The translations under genes were made by a program, and so were the position numbers. A DNA stretch of 64,000 nt from Abelmoschus esculentus (lineage: Eukaryota > Streptophyta > Magnoliopsida > Malvales > Malvaceae), in NCBI GenBank assembly GCA_035048815.1, contig JAUCBN010000006.1, positions 23,699,001 through 23,763,000 on the forward strand, in the 5' to 3' direction. Below, piece by piece: positions 43,004-55,200 of this stretch. The notes under the pieces are model-generated. The model worked only from the letters and a program-made list of their open reading frames with translations, was not told where the DNA came from and made no database searches. How positions within the stretch are numbered: position 1 is the first letter of the stretch; each line of letters starts with the position of its first letter.

Positions 43004-45306
43004 TCATGAACAGAGCCTGGGCAAGGATCTTGCAGTGCTGTGGGCTGATACCTTGGATTTCATGAGTTTAGCCATCTGGTTCTGCATTTTCTTGCAGAGT
43101 TTCTCCAATTCAATCACCCTACATTGCATCCCTTGTAAATGTGCTCTGAGGTTCTCGTTGTCAGCGGATCCGTCTAATTTCCCGGAATAAAGAACAATTT
43201 GTTCACTCCCTTCACTTTTCTTTGCCTTGATTTGGGTTTCACCGAATTTACGAGGGGAATCTGTGTCGAGTTTAGTGTTCTTGGTGCCCTGCAGGAAGTT
43301 CTTAAGCTTCAGTTGCTGGGAAACGAGAGCTTGGACCGCTGTTCTCGACGGAAAATTTGTGTTATGAGAAAGATGTATGCAAGCATCTGAAGAGAGCTTC
43401 TCGTAGTTCAGTGCACAACATATCTTTAGTTTTTCTTCTTCAGACAACAGCCCTGCATGCACCTATTGAAACCATTTTTAATTCGAACGCACCGGATATT
43501 ATTATGGAGTAACTTTCATAAAAAAATGTTTCAAGGCACTACCTCCAGATAAACGTCCATGGCACGGTATAAGTCGTCCCAACAGTCCCTGGCAGAATCT
43601 GGCAAGGCCACCACCAAAGCTAGAAACTTCGATGATCTAAGGAAAGGATCCGGAGCTACTTCTGCAATATACAGATCCATCAAGCTAGCAACCTTCTTCA
43701 TTCGAGTTGGAGATAACTGCCAGCCTCCTCCGTGCAAAAAAGCTTTTATAAACCTAAGAACGAGGTTCACGTCGTACAAATAACTCGTGCGGTACGGAGA
43801 TGGGATTAGCAGGGAACAAACTCTTGCATATGTTCCTACTACTTTTGCATATGTTCAAAACCAGCACCACTCGAAGAATCCCAAACAAACTCTTGCACGG
43901 AACGCAACTCGGATCCAGAGTGTGAAGCATATCGATCACAACTTCTAAAACTTTGCATTTCTCATCAGATGAGGCAGTGAAAAACTTCGACTTCTGGTAA
44001 TAGAAGAGGAACCGGCTGATGATCGCATGGTTGTACTTTTGAGAGACCATAGATTTTACCAGCATTTCAATCAAATCGGGACTCAAAACAGAAAGGTCTT
44101 CGAACCACCAATTCGCTTGAGAGAAGCTGTTCTTGAAACTCTCGGTACTTCTAGTATCGCAGGAAAGCCGAAACCCCGAGCTATCCTGAGACGAAGTAGA
44201 CGCACAAGGGCTTGCTTCACTCACGATAGCCAGCCTCCCAACGATCGAATCCAAGCATTTCTTAAGTATACCTGAAGAAGTGGCAACCTGCTGCAAATCT
44301 TGGCAATGCTTCAAAGCAACCAAAAGATCAGGCCAAGTCCAATACCCGATCTCTTCAACACATTTCTTTACTTTTTCCAATAGATTACAGTTTCCCGACA
44401 CGGAATCGTTCATCTCCATGAATTCAGCAGCAGAGTATAACAAGGAAATGTTTGAAGGATTTACATCAATTTCTCCATTGTTATAGCAAAACCTTGCCAT
44501 AAGCTCAAAATTCTCTGCCCCACCAGGAAAGTCATGGAATATCACTTTATTCCTGTTGGCACCTGTGGATTTACCAAGTAATTTGCTTAACCTCCCAGAG
44601 TAGGAACATATAATTTTCTGCAATAACCCGACAAAAGAGGAATTAGATGATAAAGCTATGAACACCAACATGGACTGTAATAAATCAAGTGATGGGTGTA
44701 ATAAATACCAAAGATGTGAACTACTCAACCCCAGAAAAGAAGGGAAATGAACAGTAATCAATTGCCATGATTATGAAAGCAACCCTCAGTGGCACAAACC
44801 AGCACAAAAGTGGTGAATGAAAACAAAACTTGAGACATGGAACATTAAAGCACCGAAACGACAGCAATAAATGAGAAAGGGGGGGGGGGGGGAGAAAGAA
44901 AACGAAACAAAAGGCACAACACACTTAAGACCCACATCTTTGCAGATTAGGTGGGAAATTAAATGTGAAGTAATACAACTGAAAGATACTGGAAAGAAAA
45001 AAAATTACAAGAGAATGTTACAAAGTTATTCCACATTTCCCACACTGCAAAAAATTCATGCACTAAAACACATTATGTGTTTAGAACACCAAAAAACACA
45101 GATCAGCACACAGGGAGAGTGAATGAAAACACAAACAAATTTGGCATTTTGATGAAGAAGCTAGAAAACCCTCAGAAAGGGTGTTCCTTTTTACCCTCCA
45201 AAAAAGAGAACTTTATAACAAACAGGTAGAGAACATAATTTACCTTGTTTAGCAGGAAACTCCTTTCTCCATTAATATCTGCTTCAAGATCACAGCAAAC
45301 TGCCAT
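43004..45306 (-). CDS. BTB/POZ-NPH3 protein (At3g22104-like), apparent frameshift
   Basis: Likely substrate adaptor for a CUL3 ubiquitin ligase. Exons on the minus strand: 45306-45244 (MAVCCDLEADINGERSFLLN), 44617-43543 and 43462-43004. The BTB part includes KIICSYSGRLSKLLG and FHDFPGGAENFELMARFCYN. The NPH3 region includes WWFEDLSVLSPDLIEMLVKS, the frame-shifted YLYDVNLVLRFIKAFL and MDLYIAEVAPDP. A C-terminal coiled coil follows (LRAHLQGMQCRVIELEKLCK). The exon sum is 1597 nt, one more than a multiple of three. The frame switches near 43790-43840, where NICKS is duplicated and the usual linker before the IPSP motif is missing. Either a damaged gene, an unseen tiny intron, or a sequence error. 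About 530 aa if bridged. Confidence 0.75.
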
Positions 45307-47263
45307 GGCTCAAAACAAACAAAACCCACCTCAAATCAAGTGTCTTTTCTTTCTTTTTGGAACTTGTATAAGAAAGTAATGAAAAAAGGGAAGTGGGGTT
45401 CTTTAGATGGGGAAGAAGACAAACAGAAACCAGTGATTCTACACTCTATAAATCACTAAATTATCCAAAAAGAAGAAGAAAAAGAAGAAATATTCTAAAT
45501 CTATAGACAATGAACTGACTTTGGTTCTGCAAAATGAGGGATTTCTCAAAGATAAGGCCTCTGAAAAAATTTACTTAAAAAGAGTGCAACGAGCAACAGT
45601 CACAGACTGTGTATAAAGACAAAGAAGAGATAATATAATGAGGAACTTAACTAGAGAAAATAAAGCAGTTGTCGTGTGAGTTGTGACCACTACAACCTCA
45701 GCCTGACATTCTTGCTAAAAGAAACTACTTTTCCATGTAATAATTTAGTGATTATCTGCTTCATTTAAAACTGTAAAAAGTGGGAACAATGGTGTAATTT
45801 ATTAAAAACAGTGAGTTTTTCTTGGGAGAGGGCCCTCTCTTATAAAGCTTAGAACTGAAGCTTTTTTGCTGGCCTGGCCTTCCTTGTCTCTCTCCTTCCA
45901 TTTTCTTCGCTGCCAGACCAGACCCAGTCTCTAGACCCGTGCACCCACCACCCAAATTATTAAGAGATATTCTTAGATTTTCAATCCACTAGTACCCCTT
46001 AATCTTATTAAAAGTTTTCCCTTAGATTTTCAATGTCAATCCACTCATAGCCCTTCCATTTTTGTAGTTTTTTTCCTAAATCCTAATATCCTTCTTAGTA
46101 AAATGAAAAAACATTTTCATTTAATTTTTAGTCGGATCGGATTAAAGATGAATCTTAATCTTAAAATTCAAATTGAGATAGGATCGAATGTAAAATAACC
46201 AGATTCAAGTTGAGACTTGAGAGCAGGTAAAGTGAAATAATCACATATTGGATCGAGTTCGGGTTGGCTAAATACCCAACCCTAGTCGTGCCCATTTATA
46301 CGGCTATGGGTGATATAAACATAACCGATCGATAAACTATTTGAATTCAACTAAAAAATTTAACAAATCAAACTTAATTGATTTAAATTTGATTTAAAAA
46401 TTCATAAACAAGTTTAAAATAATTATATATATCCATAGATACTACATGTACACAAAAGCAATTAGCAAAAGAAAAAAAATCAATTAGGGTTAGGTGCGTG
46501 TATTATTTAGTTTTAACTGAATTAACCGACCGAATCAAAATTATTTCGGTTAATTTTAGATGCTTTCGATTAACGATTATTTTTAAGAAATAAATGTTAT
46601 CAATGAATTCAATTCGAAACCGGTTAATTAACCAAATTAATAAAAAATATTATATATTATAATGATATATATTACGTATATTTATTTTTATCATTTAATT
46701 TTTAAAAACTATAAAATAATTATTAAATTATCATAAAATAAAAAAGCAGTGATTAAAAAGATTATTTCAGCATAATTTAGTGATATAGTATATAATTTAC
46801 TTAAAATTCATAACAAATTTCAGTTAATTCAAAAATCGATTAAATTAACCAAAATAATTTTAATTCGATTATAAATAATTTAATTCGATTAACGATTAAA
46901 ATTTTAAAATTTTCAATTAATTTGATTTTGACTAATTTAATTTGATAAACGATCGAATTAACCCGATGTACATCCCTAATCAGAATAAAGAAAACCACTA
47001 AAATTGACGGAAATAATTCATTGAAAATCGAGTTATAAAAAGAAAAAAAAAACTTTCATTGGGCAAAGCCCAGTAAGCACCAGAAAGGCTATGGCGGCCG
47101 GGCTTTCCATACGGTTAGCTCATATATGTAAAGTAATACTAAATCACGAAATCCAAGCCATTTAACTTCGGAAAGATAAGCCCAGAATTGGCGACCTCAT
47201 TATTCGAGACTCCCTTTCATCCCCCATCCCAAAAGCTCCCCCTTATCTCGATTTCAAGTTTCT
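45307..47263. other. Intergenic region
   Basis: 5' UTR and promoter of the NPH3 gene (a 14-G run near 44879-44892 lies within its first intron). AT-rich DNA follows, including a hAT-like MITE at 46483-46980. No gene recognised. Confidence 0.5.
46483..46980. mobile_element. hAT-like MITE
   Basis: About 500 bp with ends ATTAGGG...CCCTAAT. The right end inverted (ATTAGGGATGTACATCGGG) resembles the left end, and both flanks lead into GAATTAACCGA/TCGATTAACGA-rich arms pointing inward. AT-rich interior with no coding capacity. The target duplication is unclear. Confidence 0.55.
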
Positions 47264-47518
47264 TTGCCCTTCTTTCAAAAAAAGTTTCTTTGCCCTAGTT
47301 CTGTCAACTCCTCACACTTGAGCTCTCAAAAAATTGACGGAAATCAAAATAATAAACATCGATTCTATGTACTTTCGGAATCCCAATCGACGGACAACGC
47401 CAGCGGCGACGCCGAAAAACAGCATTTGGACGGAAAATTTTCTCTCCGCCGTCTGTCTTCGGCAAGTACAAAACCTTTTGTATTGATTCCGTCAATATTT
47501 CTAGTGCCTTGCGAATAA
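47264..47518 (+). CDS. Unrecognised ORF, possible exon relic
   Basis: 84-aa frame in a locally GC-richer patch with Ser/Asp-rich sequence (SESQSTDNASGDAEKQHLDG). A GT follows GCAA at about 47465 and could be a donor, but no matching downstream exon was found. No family recognised. May be a gene fragment or chance. Confidence 0.15.
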   Translation: MPFFQKKFLCPSSVNSSHLSSQKIDGNQNNKHRFYVLSESQSTDNASGDAEKQHLDGKFSLRRLSSASTKPFVLIPSIFLVPCE

Positions 47519-49256
47519 ATCATACATATATATTTTTTTAATTTTAGTTGTGTAAAAGTACTCTGTAATCACTCATATTAAGATTTTAGTTGCGATTAGA
47601 TTTGATTGTTGATTATGTTTAAATATACGTTTTAGATTTGTTATGTTATTTTAATATTTAAGAAACGTATACAAAATTAATTCACTGAATGCATATTAAT
47701 TAATTTAGATTTCATGGAAAATTAGAGATCAGGGTTCTATATGATTTAATTCTTTTAAATTAATACGAAGCTTAAATATTATTATATATTTTTATTTATT
47801 ATATTGATGAGCAATTCATAAAATTAACATTTTCATAGAATTTAAAATAATAATAATTTTTTTTTTATGAGTTGAGTAAATAATTCGAGTTTGATTTGCT
47901 CAAAATTCAATTAACATTCGGTTCGAGATGATTTGATTTAAAAATAATTTTGATTGGAATTTTAGTGAATCGAGTAAAACCAAACTTAATTCAACTCGAT
48001 AAATTTATGAGAAACTTTTTTTTATATATTTTTAAATTTTTTTTGTTGGCTACCTTAAAAAAGTATGCTTTTAGAAGTATAACTATTAGGTAAAAGTTAG
48101 AGTAAAAAAAATTAAGTATTTTATAATTTACGTATAAAATTATAAATTCAAAATTTTAAAATATTTATATTTTTCAAAAATTTTAAAATATTTTATTAAA
48201 AGATAAATTAAATAATATTTTTCTTTTTTTATTAGAATCTTTCCCTTTTCTTTTTTTATTATTATTACTTTATACATAAATAAAAAGGAAAAAGTACTTA
48301 GTTTTCATCTCCCATAATAAAAATACAATTAAAAAGTTAAAACTCAAAAATACAATTTGAAAATAAAACTGAATGTTTGATTATAGAGTAATTAAAAAAA
48401 TCCGAGTCAATTGGTTAAGAACTCCAGGGAGGAAGAGCCAAAAGGTAGAAAACTACGAAAATATCCTCATCAGTATTTATACGATTCAACATACGGTCCA
48501 GCTTATCTTTTCTCAGTTCTCGCTGTCCCTATTGTTATTACCAACAACCATGGAGGGTATTATTGTACTTTCGTAATCCTCCTCTTAAATCCGTAAATCT
48601 CATTAAATGAAAAAAGATAAAGAACGAGAAATTACAATTTACAACACGAAGGTTTTCGTCTTTCAGGCCAATCACTGAGATAAATAAAAAAGAGGGATTT
48701 GATAGATTATTTCGTTCTTTCTTTTTTATTTTTCTCTAATTTCTATTGATTCTCTTGCTCTGTTTGTTTGGCAAAGAAGATTTTTCCAGTTTCCGCTGCT
48801 ATCGAAGTTCGTCGTCGATTCATCCTCGATCTGTTCTTCACGTTCGTCGACTAATATTTTGATAGATTTCTCTCGCTTCACGATTATTTGTTCCCTCGGT
48901 AGATTCTTTTGTTCTGTTAATTTCTTCTTTAATTCTAAACATTGCGTCTTTTGTCAATTCCGCGGTGTTCCAAACCCTAGAAACCGTGTGGATTTTTGAA
49001 TGCCTTTGTTTGTTTTTTTTCTTTTGTGTTCTTTGTTTTCTTGTTTCTGGTGAAACCCTACATTGATTTGGTTGACGTGGTTTCGTGGTGAATTTTTGTT
49101 GCGGTTAATTAGGTTAATTTCGGAGGGGGAGATTTGAGGAGGTGGAAAAGTGGGGAAGAAGTTTTGTGAAGTATGAGCATCGATAATCCCGGGAAAAGAG
49201 AGACAGCTAGGGTTTGAGAGAAGTTGGAGAATTCGGAAGAACTTGTGGAGACTTCC
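47519..49256. other. AT-rich spacer and ATXR3 promoter/5' UTR
   Basis: AT-rich DNA to about 48650, including GAGTTTGATT/ACTCG low-complexity repeats near 47870-48010. Then a CT-rich leader (48700-48950) typical of a plant 5' UTR for the methyltransferase gene. The reading frame extends upstream of 49257 only through a non-ATG start. Confidence 0.5.
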
Positions 49257-52200
49257 ATGGGCGATGGAGTTGCGTGCATACCTTTGCAGCAGCATCAACA
49301 TCAGCATATCATGGAGATGTTTCCAGTTACAGAAAAAACGCTCTGTCCCAACAATGAGCTCACTTCAAAACCTGTTAATGTCAAAGACAAAGCAGAGCAG
49401 CAACAGCAGCAGCAGCAACAGCAACAACAACAACAGCAGGAACCACAACAGAAGCTACCGCGAAAAAAGAAAAAGGTGGTTAAGGTTAAGAAAATAGTGG
49501 TGGTTAAGAAGAAGGTGTTAGTGGGATCCACGGCAGCAACAGCACAGAAGAGTGAATTGGTAGTTAAAGCGAAGAGTGAAGCGGGACTGAAAAACAGTAA
49601 AGAGATTGGTAAAGGTGAGACTTCTGGGCAGAAGGATGAAGTTGAAGAAGGTGAATTGGGGACTTTGAAGTGGCCCGGAGAAGGGGAGAATGTGGAGGTT
49701 TGGGCTGACAAGTCAAAGAGTGGGGAAACTGAGAACAGAGAGATTGATAGTGAGAAATGTAGGAATGAAGAAGTACTGAAGGAAGAGGTTGTCTCTGATG
49801 TGAAGATGGAGCCGGAGAAAGGGGAAACTGTTTCTAAGAAAAAAGGGGAGTTGATGAATGGAGATGTTGGTACCGGTAAATGGAGAAAAGGGGAGGTGGG
49901 GAAGGGGGAGATGGTTCAGGAAAAAGGAAGGAAAGGGGAACCTGAAAAGGGAGAATTTGGGTCTTGGCGATGTGCCAAAGATGACCTAGAGAAAGGAGAA
50001 TTCATTCCTGACAGATGGCATAAGGGGGACTTAATTAAAGATGAGTACAGTTACAGTAAATATCGGAAGTACGAGTTAGGAAAGGAAAGAAGCTGGAAAT
50101 ATGAGATGGAACGTACACCACCCTCTGGCAAGTACTCAGTTGATGATCTTTATCACAGGAAGGAATTCAGTAGAAGCACTGTGCATAGCAAAAGTTCTTC
50201 CAGATGGGAAACTAGCCAGGAAAAGACTTCTAGAATCAGTTCAAAGATTGTGGATGAGGAAGGCTTGTATAAGAGTGAGTATAGTAATGGTAAGAACCAT
50301 GTGCGAGAGTACTCTTCTTCTGGTAATAGGTTGAAGCGGCACGGTACTGATTCAGATAGCGGTGAACGCAAGCACTATGGAGATTATGGGGACTATGCAA
50401 ATTCAAAATGCCGGAGACTCTCTGATGATAGGTCCCACCCAGAGCTCTATTCACGTCACTCTGTTGAAAGGTTCTATAGAAATTCTTCTTCATCAAGAAT
50501 GTCATCACTGGAGAAGTATTCTTCAAGACATCATGAATCCTCTTTGTCATCTAGAGTTCTTTACGAAAAGCGCGGGCGTAGTCCGGGTCTTTCCGAGTGG
50601 TCCCCACGTGATAGGGTCAGGAGTTATGATCATAGGGACCGGAGCCCAATCCGACGAGAGAGATCCCCATGGGACAGATCCCCCTACACCTGTGAGAGAT
50701 CCCCATATGGTCGTGAGAGATCCCCATATGGTCGTGAGAAATCCCCATATGCTTGTGAGAAATCCCCTCGTGATAGATCACTATATGCTCGTGAGAGATC
50801 CCCATATGATCGAAGCCGTCACTATGATCATAGAAACAGAAGTCCTATTAGTGCAGGGCGGTCCCCAGAGGATCGCCATAGATTTCATGATCGCAGAGAC
50901 CGGACCCCCAGCTATATGGAACGGTCTCCCCATGATCGGAACAAGACCAAAAACCAAAGAGACACAAGTAAAAAGGGTGCCTCAAACGAGAAGCGTGGCT
51001 CACAATATGGTTCTAAAGGGCATGAAGATAAAGACAATATAAGGGATCACCCTGGAAGAGACTCACATTCCTCAGCTAAGGAATCTCAAGGTAGGACCAG
51101 TGTGCTCAATTTGAATGAACCAGATGGAAAAAATGGTGTGTGTGACTCCCATAAAGAAGATCAATCTCTAAGTCCCAGTGTAAATTGCCAAGAACCTTTT
51201 CCTCTTGTTAATGGAGCTACTCCTGAAGAGCTGCAATCAATGGAAGAAGATATGGACATATGTGACACACCACCTCACATTCCCGTGGTGGCTGAGTCGG
51301 CCATTGGTAAATGGATTTATCTTGATGCTTTTGGTATTGAACGGGGGCCTTCAAAATTATGTGACCTTAAGGAACTTGTGGAAGAAGGGATTCTTTTGTC
51401 TGATCATTTAATCAAGCATTTGGATAGTGATAGGTGGGTGACCGTTGAAAATGCAGCGTCTCCCTTGTTGACTGTGAGTTTCCCATCGATTGTATCCGAC
51501 TCGGTAACACAGCTGGTTAGCCCTCCCGAAGCTCCTGGAAACTTACTGATAGAAACTGGAGATCCCAAGCCATTATGCACTCAGAGTGGTGATGAGACCG
51601 TGATGAATTTCCAAAATGACAGTGCAGCTGAAACTTATTCCTTAGATGATCTTCACATTGATGAAAGGGTTGGAGCTTTGATGGACGGTATTGACATTAT
51701 CCCTGGCAAGGAGCTTGAAATAATTGGAGGTATGCGTCACTGACTATGTTTCTTTTACTCTTTTTTGGTTCCAATACTAAGTCCTCCCCGACTCTGAATC
51801 TACGAACTCACGCTTTTCTTGCACTTAATTTTTTAGCGTGGTTCCTCGTTCATGTATTTGTGCTTACGCCAATATGCATACACTTATATGTGTATGCCTT
51901 CACTGAATTTAGACATGTACATGATTGTGTGCATTTGAGGAGATTTTTTATTTATTTATTTCCTGTTTTCTGGATTTTTTTCTTCATGCAGAAGCTCTGC
52001 ATATGACCTTGGATGATGCAGAATGGGAAGGGTGGGGAAATTCTGATGGTAAGTATTTCTTGGAGTAGCCTATCATTCAAATCATACTTTTCTATTAACA
52101 CTTGGCTTTCATATTTCAAATCATACCTCTGAGCATTTAATTATTTCCTCCTTTCTTCTACTGTGAGATATAATATATTTGAAGTTGACAAGTACAATCA

Positions 52201-55200
52201 CATTATGGTTTGTTTTATATGCTAATATTTTTAAGATTTGTTTTCAAGTTTTTATGACACTGTACTTCTGTTCTTAGATCTTGTAGTCAGAAATTGTCAG
52301 TATGGTTTTATCTTCTACTGTCCTAGCTCATAATTTACTTGCTTGATTCAGATAGTTGTACAGGTACATTTTAAATAAATAAAATATATGAAGTTTAGTT
52401 AGTTGATACCAATAAGGTAGCAGTGTTGTGTACTGTGGTGTTAGATTATATTGGGATTGATAGTATTTACCAATTCCGTAGTTTCATTGATATATTTCAG
52501 CACATTTATTTTGTCTACATGTATGCTTAAGTTCTCTTGGTTGATCCAAAATTATGATTTGTCCTAATTATGGCATCTTTGGACTTTCAAGATTTATTTT
52601 ACTTCTCTAAAGTTTTTTGGTCTTCTTGGGATATTTTGTGCACTTGAGCTGATCTGGATTTACCAAGCAGAATGGGAGGCTGGATTAAGTGAAAAGTAAT
52701 CAGTCTAATAGTTTTATCTGGGCAATATTTATAACATTCAGATGAATTCAAAATGAATAAATAAGCTTAACTTTGGACATTTAGTCACCATCTTGTGATG
52801 TAAGTTCATTCCTTATATTTGGTGTTTCAGGTTTCACTTGGCTTTTGAGTCGCACAGCAGATCAACATGATAAACTAACTGAGGAATTATCTAGCTACTC
52901 TGACATCAACCCAAAGGAGGCTGCAGAGTCTGGGGTTGTTGTAATCTCCGACTTTTCCTCTTGTGGTGACTCCAGCGACTGGTTTTCTGGTCAATGGTCA
53001 TGCAAGGGTGGGGACTGGAAGAGGAATGAGGAAGCTACTCAGGATAGATCTTCTAGGAAAAAACTCGTTCTTAATGATGGTTACCCTTTATGTCATATGC
53101 CAAAGTCGGGGTATGAGGACCCTCGCTGGCATATGAAAGATGATTTGTACTATCCTTCTCATAGCAAAAGGCTTGACCTCCCTCCTTGGGCTTTCTTGGT
53201 TTCAGAAGAGAGAAATAATGATAAACCCTCTGCTGTGAGAGGAGTGAAGGGAACCATGCTTCCAGTAGTCAGGATAAATGCATGCGTGGTTCAGGACCAT
53301 GGTTCATTTGTATCTGCACCTCGCACAAAAGCTCGAGTGAAAGAGAGACATTCTTCAAGATCTGCCCGGTCACACTCTACAACTGGTGATTTCAAGAAAT
53401 CATCTGCAGAAAGTGTTTCATTATCTAAGGCTGTTAACGATCAACGCACGAAAGGATCATGGAAGTTGTTTGCATCCATTAGTATTCCTAAAGACCATGT
53501 CCGTACTGTTGATGAGTTGCAGTTACACTTGGGTGAGTGGTACTACCTTGATGGTGCTGGGCATGAAAGGGGGCCTTCATCATTTTCTGAACTTCAGCTT
53601 TTGGCAGATCAAGGAGTTATCCCAAAACATAGCAGTGCATTTCGTAAATATGATCAAGTTTGGGTTCCAATCACCTCGGCTGCTGGGAGTCTTGGAGCCA
53701 CTACGTGGAGTCGGCCTGGGAATGCTGCACCATCTGCTAATTCTTCTGGAAGTCTACTTTTAGATTCACAAGGTGTCACTGTTAGTGATAATAATGCAAG
53801 TTCCAGTTCATTTCACATGCTACATCCCCAATTCTTTGGTTATACCTGTGGGAAGCTTCATGAATTGGTAATGAAATCGTTCAAGAGTCGGGAATTTGCT
53901 GCAGCCATAAATGAGGTTTTAGACCCATGGATTAGTGCAAAACAGCCAAAGAAAGAGATGGACAAGCACATTTACCATAAAACAGGTATGCTCTAGCAAA
54001 TTTAATTGCTACACGAGTCTACCTCAGGGTTGGCAGAGAAATATTTTAATTTATAATGAGATGCTAGTGTTTTCCACAAGTTTTGTGGGTAGTGTTAAGG
54101 CATTTTGCAAAACATTGCTACTTTTTTTAATATATAAAAATACGTTTATTAGGTTTAATATGATAAATATGTTCCTGATTCTTTTCTAGTGAATCTTCTC
54201 TTAAAAGCAATGGATATTTACTTGGTATAGGCTAGTGTGTTTTTAGGTCATATCATTTTTCGTGGCTCACTTTCTTGGCTTTTAGGCTATTATCGCATAC
54301 TTGCAGTTGTCTGTGTGTGTGTGCATATATATGTGATAACATTTTTAAGTTGATAAGAGTCCTCAGCCCCTTCTTGAACTTGGTGAATAAGACATTTGGA
54401 TGGGCAAATTTTCAATTTTTTTTCATAATTTGGTAAATATATGAGACTTTTGTTTATTCTTTCCCTTTCTTTTTGTATGCATGTGAATGAATCTTGGAAT
54501 GTAACTGCAGATAGCGGAAAACGAGCGCGGATTATGGTTAATGGAACCGAAGAAGAGTATGACATTGAAGATGAGTTGCAATCAATCCGAAAGGGTGAGC
54601 CTGCATTTGAAGACCTTTGTGGTGATGCAACCTTCCATGACCAAGAGAGTGCTTGTTCCGTTACTGAGATGGGAAGCTGGGGTTTGTTGGACGGTCATGT
54701 TCTTGCACGAGTCTTCCATTTCTTGAGATCTGACATGAAATCCCTTGCCTTCGCTTCTTTGACTTGTAAACACTGGAGAGCTGCAGTCGGGTTTTACAAG
54801 GGGATCGCAAAGCAGGTGGACCTGTCATCTCTTGGTCCTAGTTGCAGTGACTCTATAGTGCAGAAAATCATGGTATGCTTCATGGTTGTCTGAATTACTT
54901 GTATAAAATTTTCCCCTTTACACCTCAGATTTAATATAAGTCTTTATTTGCAGAACTCTTATGACAAAGAAAAGATAAATTCCATGATTCTTATTGGTTG
55001 CACAAACATAAGTCCAAGCACACTTGAAGATGTTCTTCGTGTTTTTCCTAGTTTATCTTATATAGATATTAGAGGTTGCAGCCAGTTTGGGGAATTGATG
55101 ATCAAATTTCCCAATTTGAAGTGGTTCAAGAGCACTAGTTTGCATGCTATGATGATCTTGGATGAGTCTAACTCTAAAATAAGGAGTCTGAAGCAAATTA

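Noticed and set aside
49301..49711. 136-aa antisense frame with a poly-Cys run
   Set aside because: Shadow of the polyglutamine-coding CAG/CAA repeat of ATXR3.
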